Shown: piece after piece, positions 12,286 to 22,100 of the stretch
Layout: each line of letters starts with the position of its first letter
How positions within the stretch are numbered: position 1 is the stretch's first letter
NCBI GenBank assembly: GCA_034770075.1
Contig: CM068378.1
Span: 45,164,508 to 45,228,507, forward strand
DNA length: 64,000 nucleotides
Direction: 5' to 3'
From: Aralia elata
Taxonomy: Eukaryota > Streptophyta > Magnoliopsida > Apiales > Araliaceae
Notes under the pieces: generated by a model
The model's input: only the letters and a program-made list of their open reading frames with translations
Databases searched by the model: none
What the model was told of the DNA's origin: nothing
Made by a program: the position numbers and the translations under genes

Positions 12286-12791
12286 ATCATCAGTTCTCCT
12301 TTTCCTTTGAGGAGCGAACTACGTAGGACCTGATCTCCCAACTTGTGGGGGTACGTAGGCAGCCATCACGGCATGGTCCGATCCATTAAAAATAATCCTT
12401 TCCTTAAACAGAACCATTTCCCAACAGCCAGATAAACCTTCCTAAACCCTCAAAACCTCCCAAAACCAGCCGCCTAACCAACTTCATCCCAAATGACATA
12501 ACCCTGATCCAACCAGACAGTTATCCAAAATCTAAGACCCAATCTGATGAAATCGACAGGGGTACGGCAATATCTATCAGATCTCCATCAAGACTTGAGA
12601 AAAAAAGGAAAGCGAAATGTCAAAATCGTGGTCAACTGGATAAAATGAGGACCCAATGAAAGGGAACGATACGACAAAAGGGAAAATGACTAAATTTAAA
12701 TGCCTGTCTATATATATAAGTCATTTTATTACAAGATTTCTCTTTCAATAACCGATGAAACTAACATAGTCTATGCAGGAAATAAAATAAT
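12286..12791 (+). other. Element B 3' flank of pol with TACGTAGG module
   Basis: No ORF is evident. At 12318-12364 lies a module with two copies of TACGTAGG around a GATCTCC segment, ending TACGTAGGCAGCC. The same module recurs in the degenerate Tat-like sequence at 32990-33192. The remainder is A/C-rich and featureless to me. This is where sense pol transcripts and antisense gene transcripts would converge. Confidence 0.6.
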
Positions 12792-14356
12792 CTACAAATC
12801 TGAAACTAGCTGAAGCAGGATGGACAAAGTGGTGGATAAATCTGAAGCATCAGCATCCCCTGCAATCTGCTGCCCCATCATGTCAATGCGATCCAGTAAA
12901 TCAGTAGCTCGGCTGACAGTCCCAGAATGAGCATCTATAACTGCCCTGGTCTGAAATACAATGGCGTCTCTGTCAGCAATGGTAACGTCTCTAGCCAGAA
13001 TAGCGGCATCTCTCTCAGCAATGGCAGCATCCCTCTTAGATTCAATAGCAATCAAGGCAAGTCAGATCCGGCTGTCTTCCGTGACCCGACTAGGAGCAGA
13101 ATCAGCTGAGATGGAATGATCTGTAGTATCATCTGGAAAAATCACTCTAGAATCATCGAGAGCCCCAGTCTGACTCAAACCAACCGGATCCGAGTCTCCG
13201 CGCAACCACTGCACGTAAGCAAATGTCTGAATGTGGCAGCTCTCACTATATTCGGCAAAGATCCTGTGAGACCAAAGATCGTATACCCGCAGTAGATCCC
13301 TCTCTGTCTGGGATGATATGAGAAATCGGTAGGCGGCTGCACCCGTGAAAGGGTGAAAATCCTGTGTCTGATCAAACTGCCCTGTAACCGCCAAGGGGTG
13401 ATAGGTCATTACGCCCCTCAAGCCAGCAATAGGGATGAAATCTAGTTTGGGCACGTGAGTCAAGAAGCTCATAAAAGAGCAATAACCCGAATAGACCAGG
13501 AGATGAAAGGGATCCTCAATGACAGACAAAAATTCTACCCAGGAAGCCGCATCAGTACAGCTCACGGGACGAAATGAAAACTGCGTGGCTATGTCATGGC
13601 TGAGGCAAAACCCTTAGCGACGGAAATGGCCGATGGGACTGAGATGACTCATGAACCACACGTATAACAAAGTCGAGCTCCCTCTGAATACTCTGCCTCG
13701 GAAAGACTGGCAATATGAGGCTGACATGTAGGTATCCGCCAATATCATGGGAAGAATGGTGTGATCCTCCTGAAGGGCTCTAACGGCCGCGACAACCTGC
13801 ATGTCCAACTGATCGGGTCCTGCGGGCAAGTACAAAACTGAGACGACACAGGCCATCAGAACGTCTACTCTCAAGGCACCCCAGCGCTCCTCGGACACGG
13901 AAAAATCACCAGAAAATAGGTGAAAACTGTCGGGTGAGCCGAATCGGTCAATCAAGAAATGAAGGGGAACCAGATGGTCTGATGTGATCACCGATAACAA
14001 GACGGCCCTCCGCAAGCCGGTGAAAGTCAAGAACTGACGGCGCATGGAACCAACTGTAACCCTAGCACAAAGACCATCCAGAGGCAGGCCGGTGAAGTGA
14101 GCATACTCCTCGAGGGTGGGGGTCAGCTCTACTGTCCCTAGCCTGAACACCTGACGGGCAGCGCCCAATAGCTCAGAATACCATCCACAAAGCCCGCTGG
14201 CACCTGGAAGGATAATAAGGACCAAGAATGTCCCAAAAGACCATCTGCGACGACCCTGTCGGCCGGCGATAAACTGTCCAACCAGCGAAGGAGACTGCCG
14301 ACCAACCCTGTGGGAGGAATGGAATCCAAACGTACCACGACATCTGAGGACGACAT
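12792..14356 (-). pseudogene. Antisense DUF7745-like gene of element B
   Basis: The minus-strand translation gives about 520 codons. An ATG at 14356 opens a frame (LLGHSWSLLSFQVPAGF) that shifts by one base near 14160-14175. It continues with FRLGTVELTPTLEEYAHFTG, a hydrophobic middle (VLMACVVSVLYLPAGPDQLD, LLYVWFMSHL), and a C-terminal part with repeated RDAAIAERDAAI-like residues that look coiled-coil. This pattern resembles plant proteins annotated DUF7745, common next to Tat-type elements; that name is from memory. Stops are a TAA just after HFRR (13614-13616) and a TGA at 13062-13064. The same frame goes on after each, so the gene is recently broken. The function of the family is unknown. 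It lies 229 bp downstream of the PMD gene on the same strand. Confidence 0.6.
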
Positions 14357-15413
14357 CTGTGAAAAAATAGTATCAAAAAGACTGTACAGGGGTCATTCTC
14401 TATCCATAAAAAAAAGCATGCATCATACAGTTAATAATAAAGCAAATGAATTTCATAGAGATAAAAGTTAAATACTGTGCATAAATAAAACAAATGAGTT
14501 CAGTACATAGTGCATATAATAATGATAAAAAGGGAAAAAATAAGTCTCAACAGGTGTAGGTACAAAAGCCCTATCCTATCATGATCTAAACAAAGTCAAT
14601 GGCATCTATGAAAGCGGGATCCTCGAACTGATCCCCTGGGGTCGTCAATCTCGGAGGACCAAAATTCATGTCAGGAATGTATGGCTGCGCTGTAGCATCA
14701 GATGAGCTCGGGCCTGCATCATAACCCGCACCGTCAGGATCGTAGGCGTAAGCATCCTCTGGGGTCCGACCTAACACCCGAAGATATAAGGACAACTGCT
14801 CCACCTGGCGGGTCAGAGTGGCGATCTGCTCAGCATGGGTGGGACTCCGAACGCAGGCGACCCAATCGGTCATCATCACCGAGCCGGGGACCATATCCCC
14901 GAGGAAGAATGTGGCCCGGGTCTGAGGACCGATAGTACGGGGCACCCACCAGGTACGGAAAGCCTCACTCGTACTGGGACCCGTAGAAAGCATCCGGCCG
15001 TCCTCCCCCGCAAGCATGATCTCCGAAGGCTGAGAATCCAACGGCCAGGATGTAGTGAAAGGAAGGGAATGCGGGATGCGGATCTCTCCAGTCACGCATC
15101 TGAAAGCACGCTCTCCCAAATACATCACCCATCCTCCGACGCTCTGCAAAGTGAGACGACGGGTGGAAAGCGTGAACTCTGGGCCGGAAGGATACCCATC
15201 TGTAAAACCCACAGCCAGATGCTCCGACAGATAGGGAGTCCAGACAACATCTGCAGCGATGATCAGCTCCAGCTGAATGCGGCAGTGTGCGAAGCTGCCA
15301 GATACTGGAACCTCCTCCAGGGTGCTGTGGTGCCACCGACGACCCCGGGGATAAGTGTCCAGGCCAAGAGTAGTGACAGGCCTCAGGCAGGGAAGTCGCT
15401 CGTAGGCCCAGAA

Positions 15414-15513
15414 CTGTGAACAGAAATAAGGAAAGGCATGAGTAACCAATCAATGCAGAAAAGAGAAATGAAATGAAAGGAAGTACGATAAGAAAAGAGG
15501 GAAAGAGGCTCAC
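15414..15513 (-). other. Predicted intron 2 of antisense PMD gene
   Basis: The donor CTGCTG|GTGAGC (minus strand, 15514/15513) and acceptor GTTCACAG|TTCTGG (15414/15413) give 100 bp of T-rich sequence. Its length is not a multiple of three, and removal restores the PMD frame at the conserved WAYE motif. Its polarity proves that the gene is meant to be read from the minus strand. Confidence 0.7.
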
Positions 15514-16170
15514 CAGCAGAAAGTGATAGAATCCGAGCCAAGCATCTGTTTGTCCCTCCGAACATAGACGCAGACCGTGGAGGAAATAAGCAAAGGTGAA
15601 CGACCCCCAATCGTAGTCACCGATCCGGTCTACGTCTTTGACAGCTCCTACGACGCTGAAGTGAATGGTAGAGGAGTTGTTCCCTAGGAAAAGACCCCTC
15701 ATAATGGTCAGGAACAAGCGCCGTAGCAGAATGGCACGGGTGCCCTGATCCGCTGGAATGGGCAGTGCGTATATACCCCCGACAGCATCAACAGCCAAAG
15801 CACCGGACCGAATACTACGGGCCTTAAAGACCCGGTCCTCAGCAGCGAAGCCCAATAGATCCCGAACATCCGCTGGAGTAATGTCAAGATCCAGAGGGAC
15901 ACGGGACCCGGTAAACTCTATACCCGTAATGTACCTCCAATCCCAGGGGGTCAGCACAACCTCGCAGTCAAGAAGATGAAGAGACTGCGTCTGGTGGAAC
16001 CATCGCTCAGATAAGGCCCTCATGTAACCCCAGGGGCACTAACAGGGGATGATAGTGAAAAAGTGACGGAAGCCCCAGGAATCCAACACCGCCCGGTAGT
16101 CGCTGTGCAAAGTGGCATAGAGGGAGTAAATGTTGAACCAGTTACCCCTCGGCTGGGTAAACTCGGGCAC

Positions 16171-16247
16171 CTGTGACAAAATGAATGGATCAGTCCAGAT
16201 CTAAACAAAATTTGGGAATAAGTTCAGAGAAGTACTTTAAAGCATAC
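16171..16247 (-). other. Predicted intron 1 of antisense PMD gene
   Basis: The donor AATGAG|GTATGC and acceptor TTTGTCACAG|GTGCCC give 77 bp, near the minimum for plant introns. Removal joins the Ser/Pro-rich exon 1 to the start of the PMD core in phase 0. Confidence 0.65.
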
Positions 16248-16553
16248 CTCATTAGCTACAAGAGATGCCGAGGGATGATGACTGAGATCCCGACCCAATA
16301 GATCGGGTATCTGCACAGAGGCGCCAGAAAGGGCGCGGTGAGGAGATGGGGCCGGTGTGCTAGAAGATGGCCCCTCTATCGCAGCCTCTGGAGGAACAAC
16401 CTCCTCAACGTCCAGGTGATCGGGACGGATGACAGCCTCCGCCAAGCGACGAGCCTGACGGGTCCGAGGAAGAGCAGGGGCAGGTGCAGCCCTACGACGG
16501 CGAACACCCGAGGTCCGAGACGCAGAAGAGCTACTAGGAGCGTCGGGATCCAT

Positions 16554-17330
16554 AGCTGGAATAGAACAACAGGCAACGAGGAAGGTAAGTTCCCTTTTTT
16601 TAATTAATTATGTCACAAATATTCTAATATTTATCGTAGAATTAATGCAACATGATGCATGTTTATTATATGTGCATGAAAAAAAAAATTCGGCAGAGTT
16701 CCGTTTGTAAAATAGACATCCCAGGCATAAGCCAAACATGTTTTCCATTAATCCAAGCCACAACAGATCAAAATTGCATCCATATGTGTAATTGAAACAT
16801 GTAAAAGGACCATAATGCATGATTTTTCTTTCAAAAAGGGAAAACAAGTATGTGGGACCGCATCATGAGCATAAGATAGACTCATACAGTTGATAAATAG
16901 CATGTATATACAATGATACATAGCATAGCATTGTAAAGCATACATTTCTATCGCTAAACATGCAAATAGCCAAATGTATAGCAAAACATTGACGAAATTG
17001 AGAAAACAAACGGTCAAAGTGTTACCTATAGTGTGTAGATCGATCCTACCGGAGCGGTTTTTGCGAAAAAATTGGAAAAGTCAGCAAAAGGGACGAGCAA
17101 AGGTGTGAAAATCGCGTGGGGTACGAATGAAAGTGACAGATCTGGGAAGCGGCTGGCCGCTCTTATGCCCGATATTGGCCGCAGATCCATCTGCGGCTGG
17201 GCCCAGTACTCCCCCCTTGGTCCAATGCAGGCTTAATCGATCCTGAAGCCCATTTGACTCATAATTTGGTAATGGAATACGAGATTTTGATGAATCGAAG
17301 GTCGAACACGGCTTCTCATTTCGACCGAGT
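16554..17330. other. Spacer upstream of antisense PMD gene
   Basis: This AT-rich stretch lies between the antisense PMD start and the tandem array and should hold the antisense promoter if there is one. I cannot place a convincing TATA box. Short ORFs on both strands look random. It contains the perfect palindrome at 17178-17197. Confidence 0.5.
17178..17197. repeat. Perfect GCCGCAGAT palindrome
   Basis: The 20 bases are two 9-base arms, GCCGCAGAT and ATCTGCGGC, around a 2-base centre. The same palindrome, slightly varied, is in the 3' LTR of B (18950-18969) and four times in the related LTR at 24523-26529. Confidence 0.8.
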
Positions 17331-18480
17331 GACCGGATACGAGACCCGGCACCGACGAGACGATCGATCGGCGACGATACCCGGCGATCACGAGATGGGT
17401 GACCGGCGACGAAACCCGGCCCCGACGAGACAACCAACCGGCGACGATACCCGGGGGTTACAAGATGGGTGATCGGCGACGATACCCGGCCCCGACGAGA
17501 CGATCGCCCGGCGACGATAACCGGCGATTACGAGATGGGTGACCGGCGACGATACCCGGCCCCGACGAGACGATCGACCGGCGACGATAACCGACGATTA
17601 CGAGATGGGTGACCGGCGACGATACCCGGCCCCGACAAGACGATCGACCGGCGACGATAACCGGCGATTACGAGATGGGTGACCGGCGACGAAACCCGGC
17701 CCCGACGAGACGATCGACCAGCGACGATAACCGGCGATTACGAGATGGGTGACCGGCGACGAAACCCGGCCCCGACGAGACGATCGACCGGCGACGATAA
17801 CCGGCGATTACGAGATGGGTGACCGGCGACGAAACCCGGCCCCGACGAGATGATCGACCGGCAACGATAACCGGCGATTACGAGATGGGTGACCGGCGAC
17901 GAAACCCGGCACCGACGAGACGATTGATCGGCGACGATACCCGGCGATTACGAGATGGGTGACCGACGACGAAACCCGGCCCCGACGAGACAACCAACCG
18001 ACGACAATACCCGGGGGTTACAAGATGGGTGACCGGCGACGATACCCGGCCCCGACGAGACGATCGCCCGGCGACGATAACTGGCGATTACGAGATGGGT
18101 GACCGGCGACGATACCCGGCCCCGACGAGACAATCGACCGGCAACGAGAAACGGCGATTACAAGATGGGTGACCGGCGACGATACCCGGCCCCGACGAGA
18201 CAATCGACCGGCGACGATAAACGGCGATTACGAGATGGGTGACCGGCGACGATACTCGGCCCCGACGAGACAATCGACCGGCGACGATAACCGGCGATTA
18301 CGAGATGGGTGACCGGCAACGAAACCCGGCCCCGACGAGACGATCGACCGGCGACGATACCTGGGGGTTACGAGGTGGGTGACCGGCGACGAAAACCGGC
18401 CCCGACGAGACGATCGACCGGTGACGATAACCGGCGATTACGAGATGGGTGACCGGCGACGAAACCCGGCCCCGACGATA
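17331..18480. repeat. 70-bp tandem array with 8-unit higher-order structure
   Basis: Sixteen full 70-bp units and a 30-bp partial unit follow each other without gaps; each full unit ends with GAGATGGGT or a near variant. Units are GC-rich and full of CGGCGACGA-type motifs. Variant units (one with ACCGACGAGA, the next with CAACCAACC and CCGGGGGTTA, the third with CGATCGCCC) recur in the same order 560 bp apart, showing an 8-unit duplication. The many 60-66-codon minus-strand ORFs in it are by-products of the repeat. Variable tandem repeats between coding region and 3' LTR are known in Tat/Ogre elements and can seed satellites. Confidence 0.9.
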
Positions 18481-18638
18481 CGATCATCCGCATCGAATAT
18501 TTTGCATGTCTTACGTCTTACGTTGCATCATAAGTCATAAGCATCACGTATGTATTGTCATTCTTGTGCACTGTCATTCATGCATCGAGTGTCTATTCTT
18601 TATCCTGTTCATTTCATTTAACATTTCATAAACATGAT
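18481..18638 (+). other. 3' untranslated remainder of element B
   Basis: AT-rich sequence with repeated CATGTCTTACG/GCATCATAAG-like words lies between the array and the PPT. No gene is seen. Confidence 0.5.
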
Positions 18639-18650
18639 AAAGAGGGGCAG
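18639..18650 (+). promoter_or_regulatory. Polypurine tract of element B
   Basis: AAAGAGGGGCAG lies 1 base before the LTR start TGTAGACACCC. This is the usual plus-strand primer position and fits Tat/Ogre elements. Confidence 0.85.
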
Positions 18651-18651
18651 T

Positions 18652-20695
18652 TGTAGACACCCAAATTTTGCGTTCTCTATACTAACTGTGACACGAGGGC
18701 AAAAACGTCAATTGAACCGGCTTGCGGGAGCGAAGGAGTGGGCACGAGTGCGAATGCTCAAACACCACCGCGATGATTGGCGACCAAAGCTGACGTGACA
18801 ATAAAGCCATCTGAAACGAGCCTTCCCGAATGAGGTGGCACGTCTCCCGAAAATTCCCGGACCGCAAAATACAAGCCTGTCAGCGAAAACCGACGTTATG
18901 GCACGAAAGTCGAGGCGTGGCACGAAAATTGAGAAAGTCAAACCGTCCAGCCGCGGATTGATCTGCGGCTAATAAGTGCGCCTTTTGAAAACACGGAACT
19001 CAAAACACAGAACTCGAAACCAGGTGAGTGGAAGGCAGGCGGCTGGCTTTGGCCAGCCTATTTCACCTCATTTCTTCTTCAGCATACAGGGAGTTCAGCA
19101 GATTTGAGAGAGAGGAGAATTCAGCAGCAGCAAAGCACGGAAATAGAAGGAAAAATAGCTAATTTTTGCAACAAAATAGGAGAGAAAGAGAGAAAAAAGA
19201 GAGGAATAATACTCTTTTGATTTGATTGTATCACATATACTTTTTCTTCTATTCAAACTACACAAGTTTACCTCCATTTTGATCTCATTTGCAAGGTGAA
19301 AATCTCCTTATTTTTGCAATTTCTATCATATCATTTGATTAAATTAAATGTAATTTTTATGTATATTGTTGAATAACCATGGATTAGGGATTATTAGTGA
19401 GGGTTCCATCGGAACAAAATTCTTCCTAATAACCCGAGGATGTCCAATTGGTGAAATTTCTAGCTTGTTTATGGTGATTTATTGGGTGTAACTTATTTAG
19501 ATTATCATTTTCGGATATCATGGTGTATTAGGCAAATCCGTGTTGATTAGTTTCGTAGTATTCATTTTGTGAGCATGTAGTAATCTCGGGTGTGAGCCTA
19601 GGAACGCGACCCCGTGGTCCAAATCCGATGATGGACGTTTTCGATGTATGTAATAGATTCAAGGTGCTCGGTTTTGTAACATGTAACCGTCGGGCCTTAA
19701 AACGACGCCAAGGCGAGAATCGGGTTTAAGGCCCCGTAGTAGTGAAATATGTGATTGTTGGCGTTCGGGTATTTTGATGGCTTACATGCCCGTGAATAGC
19801 CCCCTACGCGTTTTGATGTTTAATTTGATTTGTAACACCAAACAAAAGATTTCAAAGCCAAAACAATAAAGATTTTTCTAAAATCAATCAAAGTAGGATA
19901 TTTAGCATCACGAGGCTAAGAATTGGAAATGCTAATGAAAGTCGATTCCTATTTTACGAGGAAGCTAAAGAGAAGTTGTTTCCAAATGTCACCAAAAAAA
20001 TGGGTTTTATGAATAAACTAAACGTTTTATTAAACCTTTGTGCATAGGGTTAAAGAGATCCTAGAAATTGCCCGTCACCTACGATAGCAATGCATAGATC
20101 TCGATTCCTATTTTGACGAAGGTTTGGAAACTATTGTTTTTGCCAAAACGACACCTAATGAAAATCTCATAGTTTTGACAATTAAAATCAAACCTTTCTC
20201 ATGGAACTTTCTCGTATAAACCGAAGGACATTCTAAAGCACTCTCAAAACACGACTTTCCATAAAAAACCCCAAATGATTCTTTCATACGAACTCACCAC
20301 AATATTCACATAGGCACACACGCACACACACGCACATATACACATTTCATGAATTAAAGGATAGGAAGGTATCAAGATTGCGGTAACCGTGTTTCACGGA
20401 AGTCGGGGGGTGCCTAACACCTTCCCCTCGCTTAAGCAAGCCCCCGAACTCTATGAATCTCGGTTCGCAGACCAATTAATTCGGAGTCACATATGAGCCA
20501 TCGATTTATAAGAAAACACAAACTCGGATGAGTTGGTACATCCATTTCAAAAATACCAACTGACGACTCTGGTTAATTGGCTCATCATAAAAAACGATCT
20601 TTCAAAACCCCGTCGACATCAATGCCGACCTTTTCCAAATAATCATTTAATCAAAGGGCTAGAAAATTGGAAAAGACGAAAAACCGGCGTCGACA
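18652..20695 (+). repeat. 3' LTR of element B
   Basis: The LTR starts TGTAGACACCCAAATTTTGCG and ends CCGGCGTCGACA, 2044 bp. A clearly homologous but diverged LTR lies inverted at 24523-26529, with the same start, the same end and the same internal CA/TG microsatellite (20316-20345 here). A small perfect hairpin, CCGTGTTTCACGG, lies near 20388. One copy of the GCCGC...GCGGC palindrome is at 18950-18969. Right of it, the sequence is a chromovirus-type LTR, so B inserted into that LTR. Confidence 0.85.
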
Positions 20696-22100
20696 AAAGT
20701 TATTAACGGTCAAACATGGTTGACCGACCATGACCAGCATGTTTCTGGGCAACCCAGAAACCTCAAGAACAGCATGAACTAGGTAGTTTGACCATGAATT
20801 ATCTAGCATCAATTGATGTTGTTTATGCTTAACTTTCATATGTTGTTGTACCTTGCCATGTCTACTATAACAACAAACAAAAATCAAACTCAAAACATTA
20901 ACCAACTGGAAATCATTTGCGGTCAAAAGTCCCTACTCGACCATGACCGGCTGTTCTTCATGAAGAACACCTTTAGCGACACTCTCCTTCCCAAACCGAG
21001 AACACTAAGAACCCTATGCAGTCCGTCACTAAAGCCCTTTTGTGACGGTTTTTAATAAAAATTAATAAAAATAATTAAATAAATTATATAAAATTATAAA
21101 TAAATATTAAAAATTCATATTAATTAATAATAAATATTAAAAAATTCATTTTTAATTATACTTAATATTTTTATATATTCTGATAAATATTTTTATATAA
21201 TTATTTAATTTAACTAAATATTAAATTATTTAATAAATATTTTAAATAAATGATTTAAAAATGATATTAATGTATTTAACATATTTTAAATGATAATTAA
21301 TTCATTTAAAAATATTACCAACTTTCCAAAATTATTTTAAATAATACATACATTATTTAAAATAAAATATTAAATATTTAATAATATTATAAATAATAAA
21401 TAAATTATTTAAATATTAAACTAAGTTTTAAAAATTATTATAAATAATATTTACATCATTTAAATGATAAAATAAATTCTAAAAATATTATTAATGATAA
21501 AATAAATCATTTAAATGATATTCTATCTTTCTAAAAATATTATAAATGATAAATAAATCATTTAAATAATATTTTAGGTATCTAAAAATATTCTAAGTGA
21601 CAAGTAAATTATTTAAATAACATATTAATGTTTTAAAAAATATTCTAAATGATAATTAAATCATTTAAAAATATTCCTAAGTTTGTAAAATTATTGAAAA
21701 ATATTTTTAAACTTATAAAAATTATTCTAAATGATAAATAAATCATTTAAATAACATAGTAAATGTTTTAAGAAGATTCTAAATGATAACTAAATCATTT
21801 AAAAATATTCCCAAGCTTGTAAAATTATTTAAAAATATTTCTAAGCTTATAAAAATTATTTAAAAATAATATTAAGCTTCTAAAAATATTATAAATGATA
21901 CTTAAATTATCTAAGCTAATATTTAAGCTTCCAAATGAAGTTTTATCGAATAACCTATGTGTTTAGCTGTTTAATGACGCGACCGAGACACCGAATCGAC
22001 GTCGAACCTTCGTGTGACTTGTCTAGTTTAATTAGATAAGTATTATTATAGATTCTAATGTTTATTGTTGATATGAATAAACATAAATAGACTACCCAAC
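20696..22100 (+). repeat. Middle piece of a chromovirus-type LTR (target of B)
   Basis: It is homologous along its length to about 29181-30491: both start near GTTATTAACGGTCAAAC, both have a long AT-rich stretch of ATAAATGAT/ATCATTTAAA words (here about 21040-21940), and both end at ACTACCCAAC. The left side is cut by element B and the right by the CACTA-like end. The ORFs in it are not genes. Confidence 0.75.

Larger units (their letters stand above)
14586..16553 (-). pseudogene. Antisense three-exon plant mobile domain (PMD) gene in element B
   Basis: Three exons are predicted on the minus strand: 16553-16248, 16170-15514 and 15413-14586, joined in phase 0 by GT-AG introns and giving about 596 codons. 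Exon 1 starts MDPDAPSSSS and has a basic RRRR stretch that could be a nuclear signal. Exon 2 begins with WFNIYSLYATLHSDYRAV and contains the PMD-like core (ALSERWFHQTQSLHLL, YDWGSFTFAYFLHGL). Exon 3 starts FWAYERLPCLRP, a typical PMD motif, and ends with a possible coiled coil (EQIATLTRQVEQLSLYL). PMD proteins such as Arabidopsis MAIN/MAIL1 act in nuclear gene and transposon silencing; transposon-borne relatives are known. One in-frame TAG (16039-16041) breaks exon 2, so it is called a pseudogene, unless read otherwise. Confidence 0.75.
5738..20695 (+). mobile_element. Tat/Ogre-type Ty3/gypsy retrotransposon B with antisense genes
   Basis: The order is gag-protease, intron, RT-RNase H-second RNase H-integrase, two antisense genes, a satellite-like array, PPT and 3' LTR. 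The second RNase H, the G-patch, the protease/RT intron and the LTR start TGTAGACACCC are Tat/Ogre hallmarks. The PBS of the homologous LTR at 24501-24520 is of the same lineage. The 5' LTR, its PBS and the gag N-terminus are missing because element A interrupts at 5737/5738. The 15 kb visible here imply a large element of 20 kb or so when whole. Damage in the coding parts is light: isolated stops, plus one frameshift in an antisense gene. Confidence 0.85.

Noticed and set aside
14835..15419. 194-codon plus-strand ORF
   Set aside because: It is the complement of PMD exon 3; conserved motifs and introns are on the minus strand.
17808..18273. Several 61-codon minus-strand ORFs starting MSRRGRVSS
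   Set aside because: They recur every 70 bp, one per repeat unit, and follow from the array; 70 is not a multiple of 3, so no long protein can be encoded.
17331..18480. CRISPR-like array
   Set aside because: Units are contiguous with no unique spacers, and the context is a plant retrotransposon.
20316..20345. CA microsatellite as a regulatory Z-DNA element
   Set aside because: It is present in both Tat LTRs but varies in length; no evidence beyond composition.
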